Assembly: GCA_018366495.1 (NCBI GenBank)
Contig: JAGZHZ010000011.1
Span: forward strand, 22,945 to 86,944
Source: Clostridiales bacterium
Lineage (GTDB): Bacteria; Bacillota; Clostridia; Lachnospirales; Lachnospiraceae
DNA length: 64,000 bases
Direction of reading: 5' to 3'
Of this stretch, positions 49,380 to 58,473 are shown in pieces (the first letter of the stretch is position 1; each line of letters starts with the position of its first letter). Under the pieces are notes generated by a model. The model saw nothing but the letters and a program-made list of their open reading frames with translations. It made no database searches and was not told the DNA's origin. The translations under genes were made by a program, and so were the position numbers.

Positions 49380-51101
49380 ATGAGCACAAAAATATCAGGA
49401 GCAAAATATGCGATGATGTATGGTCCTACAAAAGGAGATAAAGTTCGTCTTGCTGATACAAGTCTTGTCATTGAGGTAGAGAAGGATTACACGACATATG
49501 GAGATGAAAGTAAATTTGGCGGAGGAAAGACATTACGTGATGGAATGGGTCAGTCTGTGACGACAACAAGCGCCGATGGAGATCTGGACTTAGTCATTAC
49601 AAATGCTCTTGTCGTAGATTATACAGGCATTTATAAAGCAGATATAGGAATAAAAGATGGAAAAATAGCTGGGATTGGAAAAGCTGGAAATCCAGCGGTT
49701 ATGGATGGTGTGACTCCAGGAATGACTGTAGGAGCTTCAACGGAAGCGCTAGCTGGGGAAGGACTGATTCTTACAGCTGGAGGATTGGACACTCATATCC
49801 ATTTTATTTCTCCACAGCAGATTGATTGTGCGCTTTACAGCGGCGTTACTACAATGATTGGCGGAGGAACAGGACCAGCTGATGGAACAAATGCGACAAC
49901 ATGTACGCCAGGACCATGGAATTTAGAAAAAATGCTGCAGGCAGTGGAAGAATATCCGATAAATATCGGTCTTCTGGGAAAAGGAAATTGTTCTGATGAA
50001 AAAGCATTGGAAGAACAAATTCGTGCTGGCGCCATGGGATTGAAAATTCATGAAGATTGGGGAGCAACACCTGCTGTCATTGACCATTGTCTTAATACGG
50101 CAGATGAATACGATGTTCAAGTAGCAATTCATACAGATACCTTAAATGAGGGAGGATGTGTGGAAGATACCTTAAATGCAATTGGAGGACGAACCATTCA
50201 TACCTACCATACAGAAGGTGCAGGTGGAGGTCATGCGCCAGATATCATTCGCGCAGCAGCAGCGCTTAATGTGCTTCCTTCTTCTACGAATCCGACAATG
50301 CCTTATACTGTCAATACATTAGATGAGCATCTTGATATGCTGATGGTATGTCATCATCTGGACAAACGTATTCCAGAAGATGTAGCGTTTGCAGATTCCC
50401 GTATTCGCCCTGAGACGATTGCAGCAGAAGATGTGCTTCATGATATGGGAGTATTTTCTATGATGAGTTCAGATTCTCAGGCTATGGGACGTGTAGGGGA
50501 AGTTATCACACGTACATGGCAGACAGCATCAAAGATGAAAGAGGAACGAGGAGCTCTGCCGGAGGATATAGAAAATGGAAATGATAATTTCCGTGTAAAG
50601 AGATATATTTCTAAATATACGATCAATCCAGCCATCACTCATGGAATTTCTTCTTATGTAGGATCTGTAGAAATAGGTAAGTTCGCAGATCTTGTCCTTT
50701 GGAATCCTGTATTTTTTGGAGTGAAACCAGACATTATTATTAAAGGCGGAATGATTATTGCTTCTAAAATGGGAGATGCGAATGCTTCAATCCCTACATG
50801 TGAACCAGTGATGTACAAACAGATGTTTGCAGCACATGGGAAAGCAAAGTATGCAACATGCCTTACTTTTGTATCAAAAGCAGCAATGGAAGAAAATGTT
50901 TCTGAAAAATACCATTTGCAGAAAACCGTAGTGCCAGTTTATGGATGTCGAAATATTTCTAAAAAAGATATGAAATTTAATGATAAAACACCGGAAATTA
51001 CAGTAAATCCTGAGACATATGAAGTACGGGTGGATGGAGAACATATTACATCAAAACCAGCTAAAAAACTGCCTTTGACTCAGATCTATAGCTTATTCTA
51101 A
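49380..51101 (+). CDS. ureC: Urease subunit alpha (catalytic)
   Basis: The 573-residue catalytic subunit from ATG 49380 (AGGAGG 8 bases upstream; TTG 49374 is less likely). It holds the dinuclear nickel site: THIHFISPQQ, the carbamylated lysine in GLKIHEDWG (Lys222), HTDTLNEGG, HTYHTEGAGGGHAPD and the catalytic flap VCHHLDKRIPEDVAFADSRIR, then MSSDSQAMGR. All key residues look intact. A strong hairpin terminator follows, separating the structural genes from ureI and the accessory genes. Confidence 0.98.
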   Translation: MSTKISGAKYAMMYGPTKGDKVRLADTSLVIEVEKDYTTYGDESKFGGGKTLRDGMGQSVTTTSADGDLDLVITNALVVDYTGIYKADIGIKDGKIAGIGKAGNPAVMDGVTPGMTVGASTEALAGEGLILTAGGLDTHIHFISPQQIDCALYSGVTTMIGGGTGPADGTNATTCTPGPWNLEKMLQAVEEYPINIGLLGKGNCSDEKALEEQIRAGAMGLKIHEDWGATPAVIDHCLNTADEYDVQVAIHTDTLNEGGCVEDTLNAIGGRTIHTYHTEGAGGGHAPDIIRAAAALNVLPSSTNPTMPYTVNTLDEHLDMLMVCHHLDKRIPEDVAFADSRIRPETIAAEDVLHDMGVFSMMSSDSQAMGRVGEVITRTWQTASKMKEERGALPEDIENGNDNFRVKRYISKYTINPAITHGISSYVGSVEIGKFADLVLWNPVFFGVKPDIIIKGGMIIASKMGDANASIPTCEPVMYKQMFAAHGKAKYATCLTFVSKAAMEENVSEKYHLQKTVVPVYGCRNISKKDMKFNDKTPEITVNPETYEVRVDGEHITSKPAKKLPLTQIYSLF

Positions 51102-51107
51102 GCCGAT

Positions 51108-51158
51108 AAGACAGAAGCACTGGACTTGAGCCGTGCTTCTGTCTTCATATAAATTTTA
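51108..51158 (+). terminator. Internal terminator between ureC and ureI
   Basis: AAGACAGAAGCAC (51108-51120) pairs perfectly with GTGCTTCTGTCTT (51133-51145), followed by an AT-rich tract with TTTTATTTTT (51153-51162). It would reduce expression of ureI-EFGD relative to ureABC. Confidence 0.75.
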
Positions 51159-51177
51159 TTTTTGGGAGGAAAAAGAA

Positions 51178-51684
51178 ATGTTAGGTGTGTGTTTGCTGTT
51201 TGTAGGTATTGTGCTGATCAATAATGGTATGTGTACGCTGTATAAAGTAGATGATAAGTCAGCAGCTGTTATGAACATTTTAACAGGATTATTATCGGTT
51301 TTCATTAATGCAGTAAATCTTGTGATGGGAAATTATTATGCAGCTGGAACAGGACTGCTTTTTGGATTTACTTATCTTTTTGTTGCATTTGTTAAACTTG
51401 GAAAATTAAATCCTATTCCTTTTGCATGGTTTTCTACATTTGTAGCTGTCAATGCAGTGATATTTGGAACGATTGAAGGTGTGACAGGGAGCCAGGTACT
51501 GGGAATTACAGCAGATTGGCGTTGGGCTGTAATCTGGTATCTGTGGGCAGTCTTATGGGCAACAGCTTTTGTAGAAGATATCTGCCATAAAAAGCTGGGA
51601 AAATTCGTTCCGGTTCTTCAAGTATTTGAAGGTATTGTTACAGCATGGATTCCTGGGGTTTTGATGTTAATTGGAAAATGGTAA
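51178..51684 (+). CDS. ureI: UreI/AmiS-type urea channel
   Basis: A 168-residue protein with six predicted membrane segments: CLLFVGIVLINNGMCTLYKV is the first, then ILTGLLSVFINAVNLVMG, and IWYLWAVLWATAFVEDIC. It belongs to the UreI/AmiS family of urea or amide channels. In Helicobacter UreI opens at acid pH; pH gating here cannot be judged. ATG 51178 with GGGAGG upstream is preferred over a start at 51133 inside the terminator. It lies between structural and accessory urease genes. Confidence 0.92.
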   Translation: MLGVCLLFVGIVLINNGMCTLYKVDDKSAAVMNILTGLLSVFINAVNLVMGNYYAAGTGLLFGFTYLFVAFVKLGKLNPIPFAWFSTFVAVNAVIFGTIEGVTGSQVLGITADWRWAVIWYLWAVLWATAFVEDICHKKLGKFVPVLQVFEGIVTAWIPGVLMLIGKW

Positions 51685-51699
51685 TTAGGAGAGTAAAAA

Positions 51700-52179
51700 A
51701 TGATATGTGAAAAATTAGAAGGTACTCTAAAAGAGATAGATGTAACTGGAAAAAATATCGAATATGTAGAAATAGAATGGCATGAAGCTTTTAAGAAAAT
51801 TCATAAAAAAGTGACAGACAAAGGTCATGAAGTAGGAATTCGTATGGGAGACTGGGTATTGACGAGAGGACTTTATGAGGGAGATATTATTTATAGAGAT
51901 GATACGACAGTAATTGTCGTCCGTACACCACCATGTGAAGTGATACGAATATTTATTGATCGAAATCATCCGATGATGATAGCAAAAGTATGCTATGAGA
52001 TTGGCAATCGCCATGCACCGCTTTTTTATGGAGAGAATCTTTATACTTTTGTAACACCATATAATGAACCAATGTTTGTGATGCTGTCAAAAATGCACGG
52101 GGTATCTGCTGAAAAAACAGAGGAGAGGCTAGATTATAATAATAAGGTCTCAGAAGCTATTCACAATCATCATCATTAA
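51700..52179 (+). CDS. ureE: Urease accessory protein UreE (nickel chaperone)
   Basis: UreE binds nickel and passes it to UreG. The 159-residue protein has the substrate-binding domain (residues 1-70) and the nickel domain with IGNRHAPLFYGENLYTFVTPYN. The C-terminus ends in HNHHH, a short histidine tail that adds nickel-binding capacity. Start ATG 51700 with AGGAG upstream. ureF follows after 18 bases. No nickel importer gene lies in the window. Confidence 0.95.
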   Translation: MICEKLEGTLKEIDVTGKNIEYVEIEWHEAFKKIHKKVTDKGHEVGIRMGDWVLTRGLYEGDIIYRDDTTVIVVRTPPCEVIRIFIDRNHPMMIAKVCYEIGNRHAPLFYGENLYTFVTPYNEPMFVMLSKMHGVSAEKTEERLDYNNKVSEAIHNHHH

Positions 52180-52197
52180 ATAGGAGGAAGAGAAAGA

Positions 52198-52899
52198 GTG
52201 AATGAACTTGAATTAAAAAATCATTTTTTGCTGTTGCAGATGAATGATTCTCTTTTTCCCATCGGAGGGTATTCTCACTCATATGGACTGGAAACCTATA
52301 TTCAAAAGGGAATTATACATGATGCAGCTACTGCGGAAAGATATCTAAAAAACAAGCTGCGTTACACTTTCCTTTACACAGATTTGCTGGCTGTTCGTAT
52401 TGCATATGACGCTGCGGCCAGCAAAGATCTAAAAAAGTTAGATGAATTAGAAGATATATTAGAGGCATCAAAAGTTCCAAAAGAAATCCGTGAAGCATCT
52501 CAAAAGCTAGGCAGTCGTTTTGTGAAAACGCTGATGGGAATGAAATCAGACTGGGATACAGAAATTTTTCATCAATATCTTGAACAGCGCAGAGGAAAAA
52601 GTATTTGTCATCCATGTGCATATGGAGTGTTCTGTGCATGTGAAAACATAGAAAAAGCAGAAGCTCTGGCAACATTTTTATATGCTCAGGCTTCGGCAGC
52701 AGTGACAAATTGTGTGAAAACCATTCCGCTGAGCCAGTCGGCAGGACAGAAATTACTTTTTTCTTTATATCCTATTTTTGAAGAAATTTTAAAATTGGTA
52801 GAAAGCTCAGGAGAAGAATTACTTTGCGTTTCATCACCAGGATTTGATTTGAGGAGCATCCAACATGAACAACTTTATTCAAGACTTTATATGTCATAA
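52198..52899 (+). CDS. ureF: Urease accessory protein UreF
   Basis: UreF bridges UreD and UreG in the activation complex. The 233-residue helical protein has LLQMNDSLFPIGGYSHSYGLETYIQ near the start, the family signature, shown here only in part, and a C-terminal FDLRSIQHEQLYSRLYMS. The start is GTG 52198 with AGGAGG 9 bases upstream; no in-frame ATG is better. ureG follows 22 bases after the stop. Confidence 0.95.
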   Translation: MNELELKNHFLLLQMNDSLFPIGGYSHSYGLETYIQKGIIHDAATAERYLKNKLRYTFLYTDLLAVRIAYDAAASKDLKKLDELEDILEASKVPKEIREASQKLGSRFVKTLMGMKSDWDTEIFHQYLEQRRGKSICHPCAYGVFCACENIEKAEALATFLYAQASAAVTNCVKTIPLSQSAGQKLLFSLYPIFEEILKLVESSGEELLCVSSPGFDLRSIQHEQLYSRLYMS

Positions 52900-52921
52900 A
52901 AAGAGACAGGAGGATTTTAAA

Positions 52922-53530
52922 ATGTCTTATATAAAAATTGGAGTTGCAGGTCCAGTAGGTTCTGGAAAAACAGCATTGATTGAGGCTTTGACACGCCGAA
53001 TGGCTGATGAGTACAGCATTGGTGTTATTACAAATGATATTTATACGAAAGAAGATGCAGAATTTCTAGCTAAAAACAGTATCATGCCAATAGAACGTAT
53101 TATTGGAGTGGAGACGGGAGGATGCCCACATACTGCAATTCGAGAAGATGCGTCCATGAATTTGGAAGCAGTAGATGAAATGATAGAAAAATTTCCAGAT
53201 ATTCAGCTTATTTTTATAGAGAGTGGAGGAGATAATCTGTCAGCTACATTTTCGCCAGAATTGGTAGATGCCACAATATTTGTCATTGATGTGGCAGAAG
53301 GAGATAAAATTCCACGCAAAGGTGGTCCGGGAATCACACGTTCTGATCTCCTTGTAATTAATAAAATTGATTTAGCTCCTTATGTGGGAGCAAGCCTTGA
53401 AGTGATGGAACGGGATTCCAGGAAAATGAGAGGAAATCGACCATTTATTTTTACAAATATTCGTGGAGGCGAACATATTGATGATGTGATCTGTTGGATA
53501 AAAGAAAATGTATTGCTGGAAGGAATGTGA
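52922..53530 (+). CDS. ureG: Urease accessory GTPase UreG
   Basis: UreG is a GTPase that drives nickel insertion into urease. The 202-residue protein from ATG 52922 (GGAGG upstream) has the P-loop GVAGPVGSGKTALIEAL, the metal-binding CPH in VETGGCPHTAIRED, FIESGGDNLSATFSPEL and the guanine motif VINKIDLAPYVG. An in-frame start at 52865 overlaps ureF and is rejected. ureD begins 4 bases after its stop. Confidence 0.97.
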   Translation: MSYIKIGVAGPVGSGKTALIEALTRRMADEYSIGVITNDIYTKEDAEFLAKNSIMPIERIIGVETGGCPHTAIREDASMNLEAVDEMIEKFPDIQLIFIESGGDNLSATFSPELVDATIFVIDVAEGDKIPRKGGPGITRSDLLVINKIDLAPYVGASLEVMERDSRKMRGNRPFIFTNIRGGEHIDDVICWIKENVLLEGM

Positions 53531-53534
53531 TAAG

Positions 53535-54341
53535 ATGCAGAAAAATGCTTTTGAAAAAGTCTCAAGTCTTTCAGTGATAGCAACTAGAAAAGATGGAAAA
53601 ACGATCTTACAGGATGTCCGTTTTACTGCACCGTATAAGATTATGCAGCCGTTCATACAGAAAGACGGAGGAATCCAGATCATGCTTTTGAGCGCATCAG
53701 CTGGTATTATGGAAGGAGACTGTCAAGATTTTAAGTTTAAAATCTGCACAGGAGCACAACTAGAATTTGTATCTCAGTCATATGATAAAATACATCAGAT
53801 GAAGGAGGGCTGTGCAGTACGCAATACAGTAATAGATGTAGAATCTGGAGGAACTTTTTTCTTTCATCCTCAAGCAACAATACCATTTCGAGATTCTGGA
53901 TTTGAAAATAAAATACAGGTTTTTTTGGAAGATGAGACGTCAGATTTTTGGATGAGTGAGATATTGTGTTCTGGACGATATGGAATGGGTGAAAGCTTTG
54001 CATATCGATTTTATAATAATATGGTAGAAATTCGAAGAGACAGTAATTTGATTTATCGAGATAATACGAGGTATGATCCGAAGTTATTTCCGATGAATGA
54101 TATTGGAATGTATGAAGGATTTACCCATTTATTGAATATTTTTGCTACACGCCCTAAAAATCCAGAAGCTTTTATCAGTGAAGTACAGGAATTGCTGGCA
54201 GACGAAAGCGAGATAGAAGGAGGAATCACAAGATTAGGCAAGGGAGATTTCTGTGTTCGCATATTTGGATATAGAGCCCAGAAATTGGAAGAAAAATCTC
54301 AGCAGATCAAGCAAATATGGAAAAAACAAAATAAGAAATGA
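53535..54341 (+). CDS. ureD: Urease accessory protein UreD (UreH)
   Basis: UreD docks the UreFG complex onto apo-urease and guides nickel. The 268-residue beta-rich protein from ATG 53535 has LSASAGIMEGDCQDFKFKI, FVSQSYDKIHQMKEG and FFHPQATIPFRDSGF, all typical UreD motifs. A start at 53508 would overlap ureG. It closes the operon; a strong bidirectional terminator shared with the convergent nucleotidase gene follows. Confidence 0.95.
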   Translation: MQKNAFEKVSSLSVIATRKDGKTILQDVRFTAPYKIMQPFIQKDGGIQIMLLSASAGIMEGDCQDFKFKICTGAQLEFVSQSYDKIHQMKEGCAVRNTVIDVESGGTFFFHPQATIPFRDSGFENKIQVFLEDETSDFWMSEILCSGRYGMGESFAYRFYNNMVEIRRDSNLIYRDNTRYDPKLFPMNDIGMYEGFTHLLNIFATRPKNPEAFISEVQELLADESEIEGGITRLGKGDFCVRIFGYRAQKLEEKSQQIKQIWKKQNKK

Positions 54342-54376
54342 TATGTAATGATACAGAGCTTCATAGAAAAAAGGGA

Positions 54377-54418
54377 GCAGCACTATAAATAATGTATGTA
54401 TAGTGCTGCTTCTTTTTT
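54377..54418. terminator. Bidirectional terminator of the urease operon and nucleotidase gene
   Basis: GCAGCACTATA (54377-54387) pairs with TATAGTGCTGC (54399-54409), with TTCTTTTTT on the right and AAAAAAGGG on the left. Confidence 0.9.
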
Positions 54419-54423
54419 GATTT

Positions 54424-56157
54424 CTATTCAACTATGATTGAAATTCGTCCGTCTCCAGAAGGATTTGCATAAGAATCATTGACTGTTCCTCCGAGAGCTT
54501 CACTTAAATAATTAGAGAGTACATCGACATCGACCGCAATATCATCCTGAATAATATTACATCCTTCAAACATGGTCATACCATCGCCGCATGATTTGAG
54601 CATATAGCTATGAGAAGCAAGGGTGTATGTCTTTTCAAGATCAATCGGTTCGCCGTTTACTTTAATATCCGTCACACGATAGTCGCCTTCAACACCATTG
54701 AAGTTTCCTTTGTCATCCAGTTTTACACTGCTTGGAATGGAAGAATTGATGGTGTAGGAGAGTCCGGAAACCTGGAGGAATCCGCCGCTTTCTTCTGGAT
54801 AATTCTTACATGCCATTTCAAGGGCATCCCGGATCTGACTGCCTGTCACTTCAGCAACGCACATTGTGTTGCTGAATGGAAATACATTTAAGAGATCATT
54901 ATATGTAATTTCACCCGCCTCAACATCAGCACGGATTCCACCGCCATTCATAAAAGCAATATCAGCGCCGGACTGATCACGGAAAGCGTCAGCACAGAAA
55001 TCACCGAGATTTGTCTCAGCCTTGCGGACAGCGCGTTCACCTGTATCAGGATTGTTTGTTGTCAGAAGAACAGAAGTATTTCCTACAACTTCTTCCAGCA
55101 TTTCAGAATATTTTGCCTGGATATTTTTAATAAAAGCATCTGTTTCAGGATCAATATTTTTTGCCGGTTCTTCAGAGTCGTCGGCAGCTGCCGGAGTTGC
55201 ATCAGCAGCAGTAGCATCGGCAGCAGATGCAGTACCAGCCAGAGGTGGAACTTCATTGACAAGTTCAGCAGTGATTGTGCCGTCAGGTTCAATTGTCAGT
55301 TTACCGATGCTGGAAAGTTTTGTTCCGGTCTGAGTCAGGATGACTTCGTCTCCATCTTTATTTTCCAGAATACGATTGAAAGACTCATGAGAATGACCGT
55401 CGATGACAACATCTATACCTGTTGTATTGGCAATGACAGCATCGGAAGTCCAATGTGGCGTAACGCCTTCTTTTCCAAGGTGGCCGACTAAGACAACATA
55501 ATCTGCTCCCGCATCTGTAGCTTCATCCACGGTATCCTGAATCTGGTCATACAGTGCTTTTCCTGTCTCATCTTCACAGAAACCATAGATATAATTTCCA
55601 GCTTCATCCTGGAAATAAGCAGGTGTTGATTTTGTATAGCTTTCCGGAGTAGATACGCCCACGAATGCAATGCTGGTGTCGCCATAGTCAAACATCTGAT
55701 ATGCGTCCAGAACAGGTTCATTCGTTTTCAGATCCATAAAGTTGCAGGAAGTGTATCCGCATTCAAGATCATCGGCAAGAGCAAGAAAACGATCCATACC
55801 ATAGTCAAATTCATGATTTCCAGGTATGGCAAAATCGTATCCTACCTCGTTCATGATATCGACTACATAGCTGCCGCTGGAAAGCGTTCCAATAGGAGCA
55901 CCCTGGATTGCATCACCTGCATCGACCAATGTGACATATGGCGTTTCCAGCAGCATTTCTTTTTCATAGAGAGCCAGACCGGCATATCCGATATTATCAT
56001 CGATAGCACAGTGAACATCATTTGTGTATAAAATAATGATGTCCTGCTCCTTATCAGATTCTTCTGCAAATGATGGCAAAGGCATGGCAAAAGCCATGTT
56101 AAAAGCCACAATAGAAGCCAGACAGCGAGAAGATAACTGCCGTGAGAACTTTTTCAT
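54424..56157 (-). CDS. Secreted 5'-nucleotidase/UDP-sugar hydrolase family phosphoesterase
   Basis: 577 residues from ATG 56157, with GGAGGG upstream on the minus strand; a longer reading from 56181 is less likely. A signal peptide ends near SFAEES (about residue 33). The calcineurin-like domain has LYTNDVHCAIDD, VDAGDAIQG, GNHEFDYG and VVIDGHSHESF. The C-terminal nucleotidase domain has FMNGGGIRADVEAGEITYND. An Ala/Asp-rich spacer (residues 310-335) joins the parts. It probably releases phosphate or nucleosides outside the cell; no LPXTG anchor is seen. It is convergent with ureD. Confidence 0.93.
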   Translation of the reverse strand: MKKFSRQLSSRCLASIVAFNMAFAMPLPSFAEESDKEQDIIILYTNDVHCAIDDNIGYAGLALYEKEMLLETPYVTLVDAGDAIQGAPIGTLSSGSYVVDIMNEVGYDFAIPGNHEFDYGMDRFLALADDLECGYTSCNFMDLKTNEPVLDAYQMFDYGDTSIAFVGVSTPESYTKSTPAYFQDEAGNYIYGFCEDETGKALYDQIQDTVDEATDAGADYVVLVGHLGKEGVTPHWTSDAVIANTTGIDVVIDGHSHESFNRILENKDGDEVILTQTGTKLSSIGKLTIEPDGTITAELVNEVPPLAGTASAADATAADATPAAADDSEEPAKNIDPETDAFIKNIQAKYSEMLEEVVGNTSVLLTTNNPDTGERAVRKAETNLGDFCADAFRDQSGADIAFMNGGGIRADVEAGEITYNDLLNVFPFSNTMCVAEVTGSQIRDALEMACKNYPEESGGFLQVSGLSYTINSSIPSSVKLDDKGNFNGVEGDYRVTDIKVNGEPIDLEKTYTLASHSYMLKSCGDGMTMFEGCNIIQDDIAVDVDVLSNYLSEALGGTVNDSYANPSGDGRISIIVE

Positions 56158-56195
56158 AAATAAAACCCTCCTTTTTGGCATCAGCCTTTTTTTTT

Positions 56196-56224
56196 ATTAT
56201 AAGGTTTTCAGAATGGACTGTCAA
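56196..56224 (-). promoter_or_regulatory. Consensus sigma-A promoter of the nucleotidase gene
   Basis: Minus strand: TTGACA (56224-56219), exactly 17 bases, TATAAT (56201-56196). It is a perfect consensus, so high expression is expected. The gene-free stretch 56225-56510 beyond it holds nothing else that I recognise. Confidence 0.85.
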
Positions 56225-56510
56225 TAAGCGAAAGAAAATGTAATTAGAAAGGCAATTTTTATTTGTGAAATCGTTAGCTTCTATAAATCTGTTCACAGGT
56301 CGGGCGGCAATCCTATGCCAGATCGGACACTCAATATGTATCGTATTTTTTACAATTATCCGACATGGTATCTGCAAGGGGAAATTCCTGTCTGTTTTCT
56401 TCAGTATATTCTATACTGACATAGCTGCTGTCATTGTTTTAACTCAAATTTTTGTCTGTATAGTTTTTTTTAGTCTGAGTTCCAAATTGTTTTGTAGCAG
56501 CTTTTCTATA

Positions 56511-57050
56511 TTATATATTTTTGCCCATTGCGTACGCCTGCTTCACAGCGGCTGTATTTTTGATCTCTCCTGCATCGTGCACACCTTTTCCGATGATGAC
56601 GCCTTTTTCCACAGCTCCCTCTACACAATCTGCATAGCCACGGAAGCAGGCAAGCGTTGTATCAGCAGAGGAAGGTGCATCATCTGCCATCGTAATAATA
56701 TAATAAAAATCCTTATTTTTCACTTCTAGCCACCTTGCCACAGTGCGGTCGATGAGCGCTTTTAACTGTGCGCTAATGGAATAAAAGTAAACAGGAGAAC
56801 TAAGAACAATTACATCGGCGTCAATTATTTTTTGCAAAATTTCAGCCATATCATCTTTATGTACACATTCGCCATTATGTGCAGAACAATAGTAACAGCC
56901 GGAGCATGGAGCGATATGTTTGCCAGCAACTCTGATTTTTTCCGCTTCATTGCCGCTCTCCAGTGCACCACGCATAAATTCGTCACATAATAAATCGGAA
57001 TTGCCGCTCTTTCGCGGACTTCCTGATAAAATTAACACTTTTTTACTCAT
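56511..57050 (-). CDS. NADPH-dependent FMN reductase / flavodoxin-like oxidoreductase
   Basis: A 179-residue flavodoxin-fold protein: ILSGSPRKSGNSDLLCDEFM is the FMN phosphate-binding loop, CSGCYYCSAHNGECVHKDDM is a cysteine motif typical of the iron-sulfur flavoprotein-like reductase group, and VVLSSPVYFYSISAQLKALID follows. Only two-electron flavin transfer can be inferred; the substrate is unknown. It is the last gene of a three-gene minus-strand run with the cupin/CMD protein and another flavodoxin, 49 bases after the former. Confidence 0.88.
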   Translation of the reverse strand: MSKKVLILSGSPRKSGNSDLLCDEFMRGALESGNEAEKIRVAGKHIAPCSGCYYCSAHNGECVHKDDMAEILQKIIDADVIVLSSPVYFYSISAQLKALIDRTVARWLEVKNKDFYYIITMADDAPSSADTTLACFRGYADCVEGAVEKGVIIGKGVHDAGEIKNTAAVKQAYAMGKNI

Positions 57051-57099
57051 AGAGATTCTCCTTACCGTTTTTTCTTCATTAATCTGATTTACAATAGGA

Positions 57100-57852
57100 T
57101 TAATATTTTAATTTTTTATATTCTTCATTGCTGACTTCTTCACACCACTGGTTGTGCGTATTTTCACCAGGTACTTCAATGGCGAGGTGGGAAAACCAGC
57201 TGTCTTTTGCTGCACCGTGCCAATGTTTGACACCAGGGGCAATATTTATTATATCGCCGGGCAAAAGAAGCTGTGCTTCTTTACCCCATTCTTGATAATA
57301 ACCTTTTCCAGCGACACAGATGAGAATCTGCCCTCCGCCTTTTGCTGCATTGTGGATATGCCAGTTATTTCGACAAGAAGGTTCAAAAGTAACATTGTAA
57401 ATGCCGACTTGCTCTTTTGAAAGCGGCGCCAGGTAGCTTTTTCCGATAAAATAATCGGAAAAAGCAGTGTTCGGTTCTCCGATTGGGAAAATCATGGAAT
57501 TTTCATATGCCTGTTTTTCTGTTTGAACATCAGACTCTTTCCAGATGTCTTTTGCTAACCGAAATGCGGCCCATGCCTTTGGCCAGCCTGTATAAAATGC
57601 TGCGTGGGTTAAGATTTCTGCTATTTCAGATTTTGTAATCCCATTTTCCTTTGCTGTTTTCAGATGATGTTCGAAGGAACTGTCACAAAGTCCTTGTGCT
57701 AACAAAGCGGTTACTGTAATCACAGAGCGATCACGGGCGGACAGTTTATCTTCCCTTGACCATACCTTGCCAAAAAGCACATCATCATTTAGTTCAGCAA
57801 ATTTTGGTGCAAATTCTCCTAAAGTGTCTCTGCCAGCTGTAATTTTTTTCAT
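57100..57852 (-). CDS. Carboxymuconolactone decarboxylase-like plus cupin domain protein
   Basis: 250 residues in two domains. Residues about 10-100 are a CMD (AhpD-like) helical domain: DKLSARDRSVITVTALLAQG and ITKSEIAEILTHAAFYTGWP, with the proton-relay His present but no CxxC. Residues 125-245 are a cupin: VTFEPSCRNNWHIHNAAKGG and PGVKHWHGAAKDSWFSHLAIE provide the metal-binding histidines. Such fusions often sit beside flavodoxin genes and a LysR regulator in gut Clostridia. Substrate unknown. The upstream flavodoxin gene ends 4 bases away, so they are co-transcribed. Confidence 0.88.
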   Translation of the reverse strand: MKKITAGRDTLGEFAPKFAELNDDVLFGKVWSREDKLSARDRSVITVTALLAQGLCDSSFEHHLKTAKENGITKSEIAEILTHAAFYTGWPKAWAAFRLAKDIWKESDVQTEKQAYENSMIFPIGEPNTAFSDYFIGKSYLAPLSKEQVGIYNVTFEPSCRNNWHIHNAAKGGGQILICVAGKGYYQEWGKEAQLLLPGDIINIAPGVKHWHGAAKDSWFSHLAIEVPGENTHNQWCEEVSNEEYKKLKY

Positions 57853-57856
57853 ACGT

Positions 57857-58363
57857 TTATTTCACCCAGCTTTCTATTTGTTTTTTGGAATTGGTTACCC
57901 TGCTGCCGTAAATCGCAAGACCTTTTTCAACAGCTGCATGGGGACAGAGTTTTTTTATATCGGCAACACTGTTTCCCATTCCACTTCCTTCGTGTGTGCA
58001 GAACGGCTTGATGATTTTGCCGGAGAAATCAAAATGTTCCAGAAATGTGAATACTGCCATTGGCATGGTACTCCAATAATTTGGATAGCCCAGATAAATT
58101 ACATCATAATCGTCAATAGAATCTGGATAAGATTTCAGATCAGGTCTGACATTTTGCAGCTGATCAGCTTTTGCTTCGGCAATGCAGTCGTTATATCCTT
58201 TAGAATAGGGCTTTACTTGCTCAATATGAAATAAGTCGCCACCAGTAATTTTTTCTATCATATGAGCCACAACTTCTGTATTACCTGTCGAGAGCATCTT
58301 CAATGCGCCGCTCACATAGTTTTCATCAGCTCTTGAATAAAAAGCAATCAATTTTTTAGCCAT
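57857..58363 (-). CDS. Flavodoxin
   Basis: A 168-residue flavodoxin-like protein: LIAFYSRADENYVSGALKML opens with the FMN-binding strand, IYLGYPNYWSTMPMAVFTFL and FCTHEGSGMGNSVADI are typical of the flavodoxin_4 group. ATG 58363 has AAGGCGG upstream. It is first in the minus-strand operon and divergent from the LysR gene, with an operator-like dyad in the shared region. It probably supplies low-potential electrons to a partner enzyme. Confidence 0.88.
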   Translation of the reverse strand: MAKKLIAFYSRADENYVSGALKMLSTGNTEVVAHMIEKITGGDLFHIEQVKPYSKGYNDCIAEAKADQLQNVRPDLKSYPDSIDDYDVIYLGYPNYWSTMPMAVFTFLEHFDFSGKIIKPFCTHEGSGMGNSVADIKKLCPHAAVEKGLAIYGSRVTNSKKQIESWVK

Positions 58364-58412
58364 TGATTATACCGCCTTTCTTTTGGATGTAATAAGCATA
58401 ACATGCAATGAA

Positions 58413-58462
58413 TTGACAGAGAATCTCCTATATGTTATCATCGTATAAACTAAAAGTTTATA
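58413..58462 (+). promoter_or_regulatory. LysR-gene promoter and dyad operator
   Basis: TTGACA (58413-58418), 17 bases, TATCAT (58436-58441). TATAAACT (58444-58451), AAA, AGTTTATA (58455-58462) is a perfect dyad at the start site, suitable for autoregulation by the encoded LysR protein. Confidence 0.55.
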
Positions 58463-58473
58463 GGTGGTGTGCG

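Noticed and set aside
56265..56729. 154-codon plus-strand frame over the intergenic region and flavodoxin gene end
   Set aside because: Its second half is antisense to the clear flavodoxin-like gene and the first half has no ribosome binding site; likely chance.
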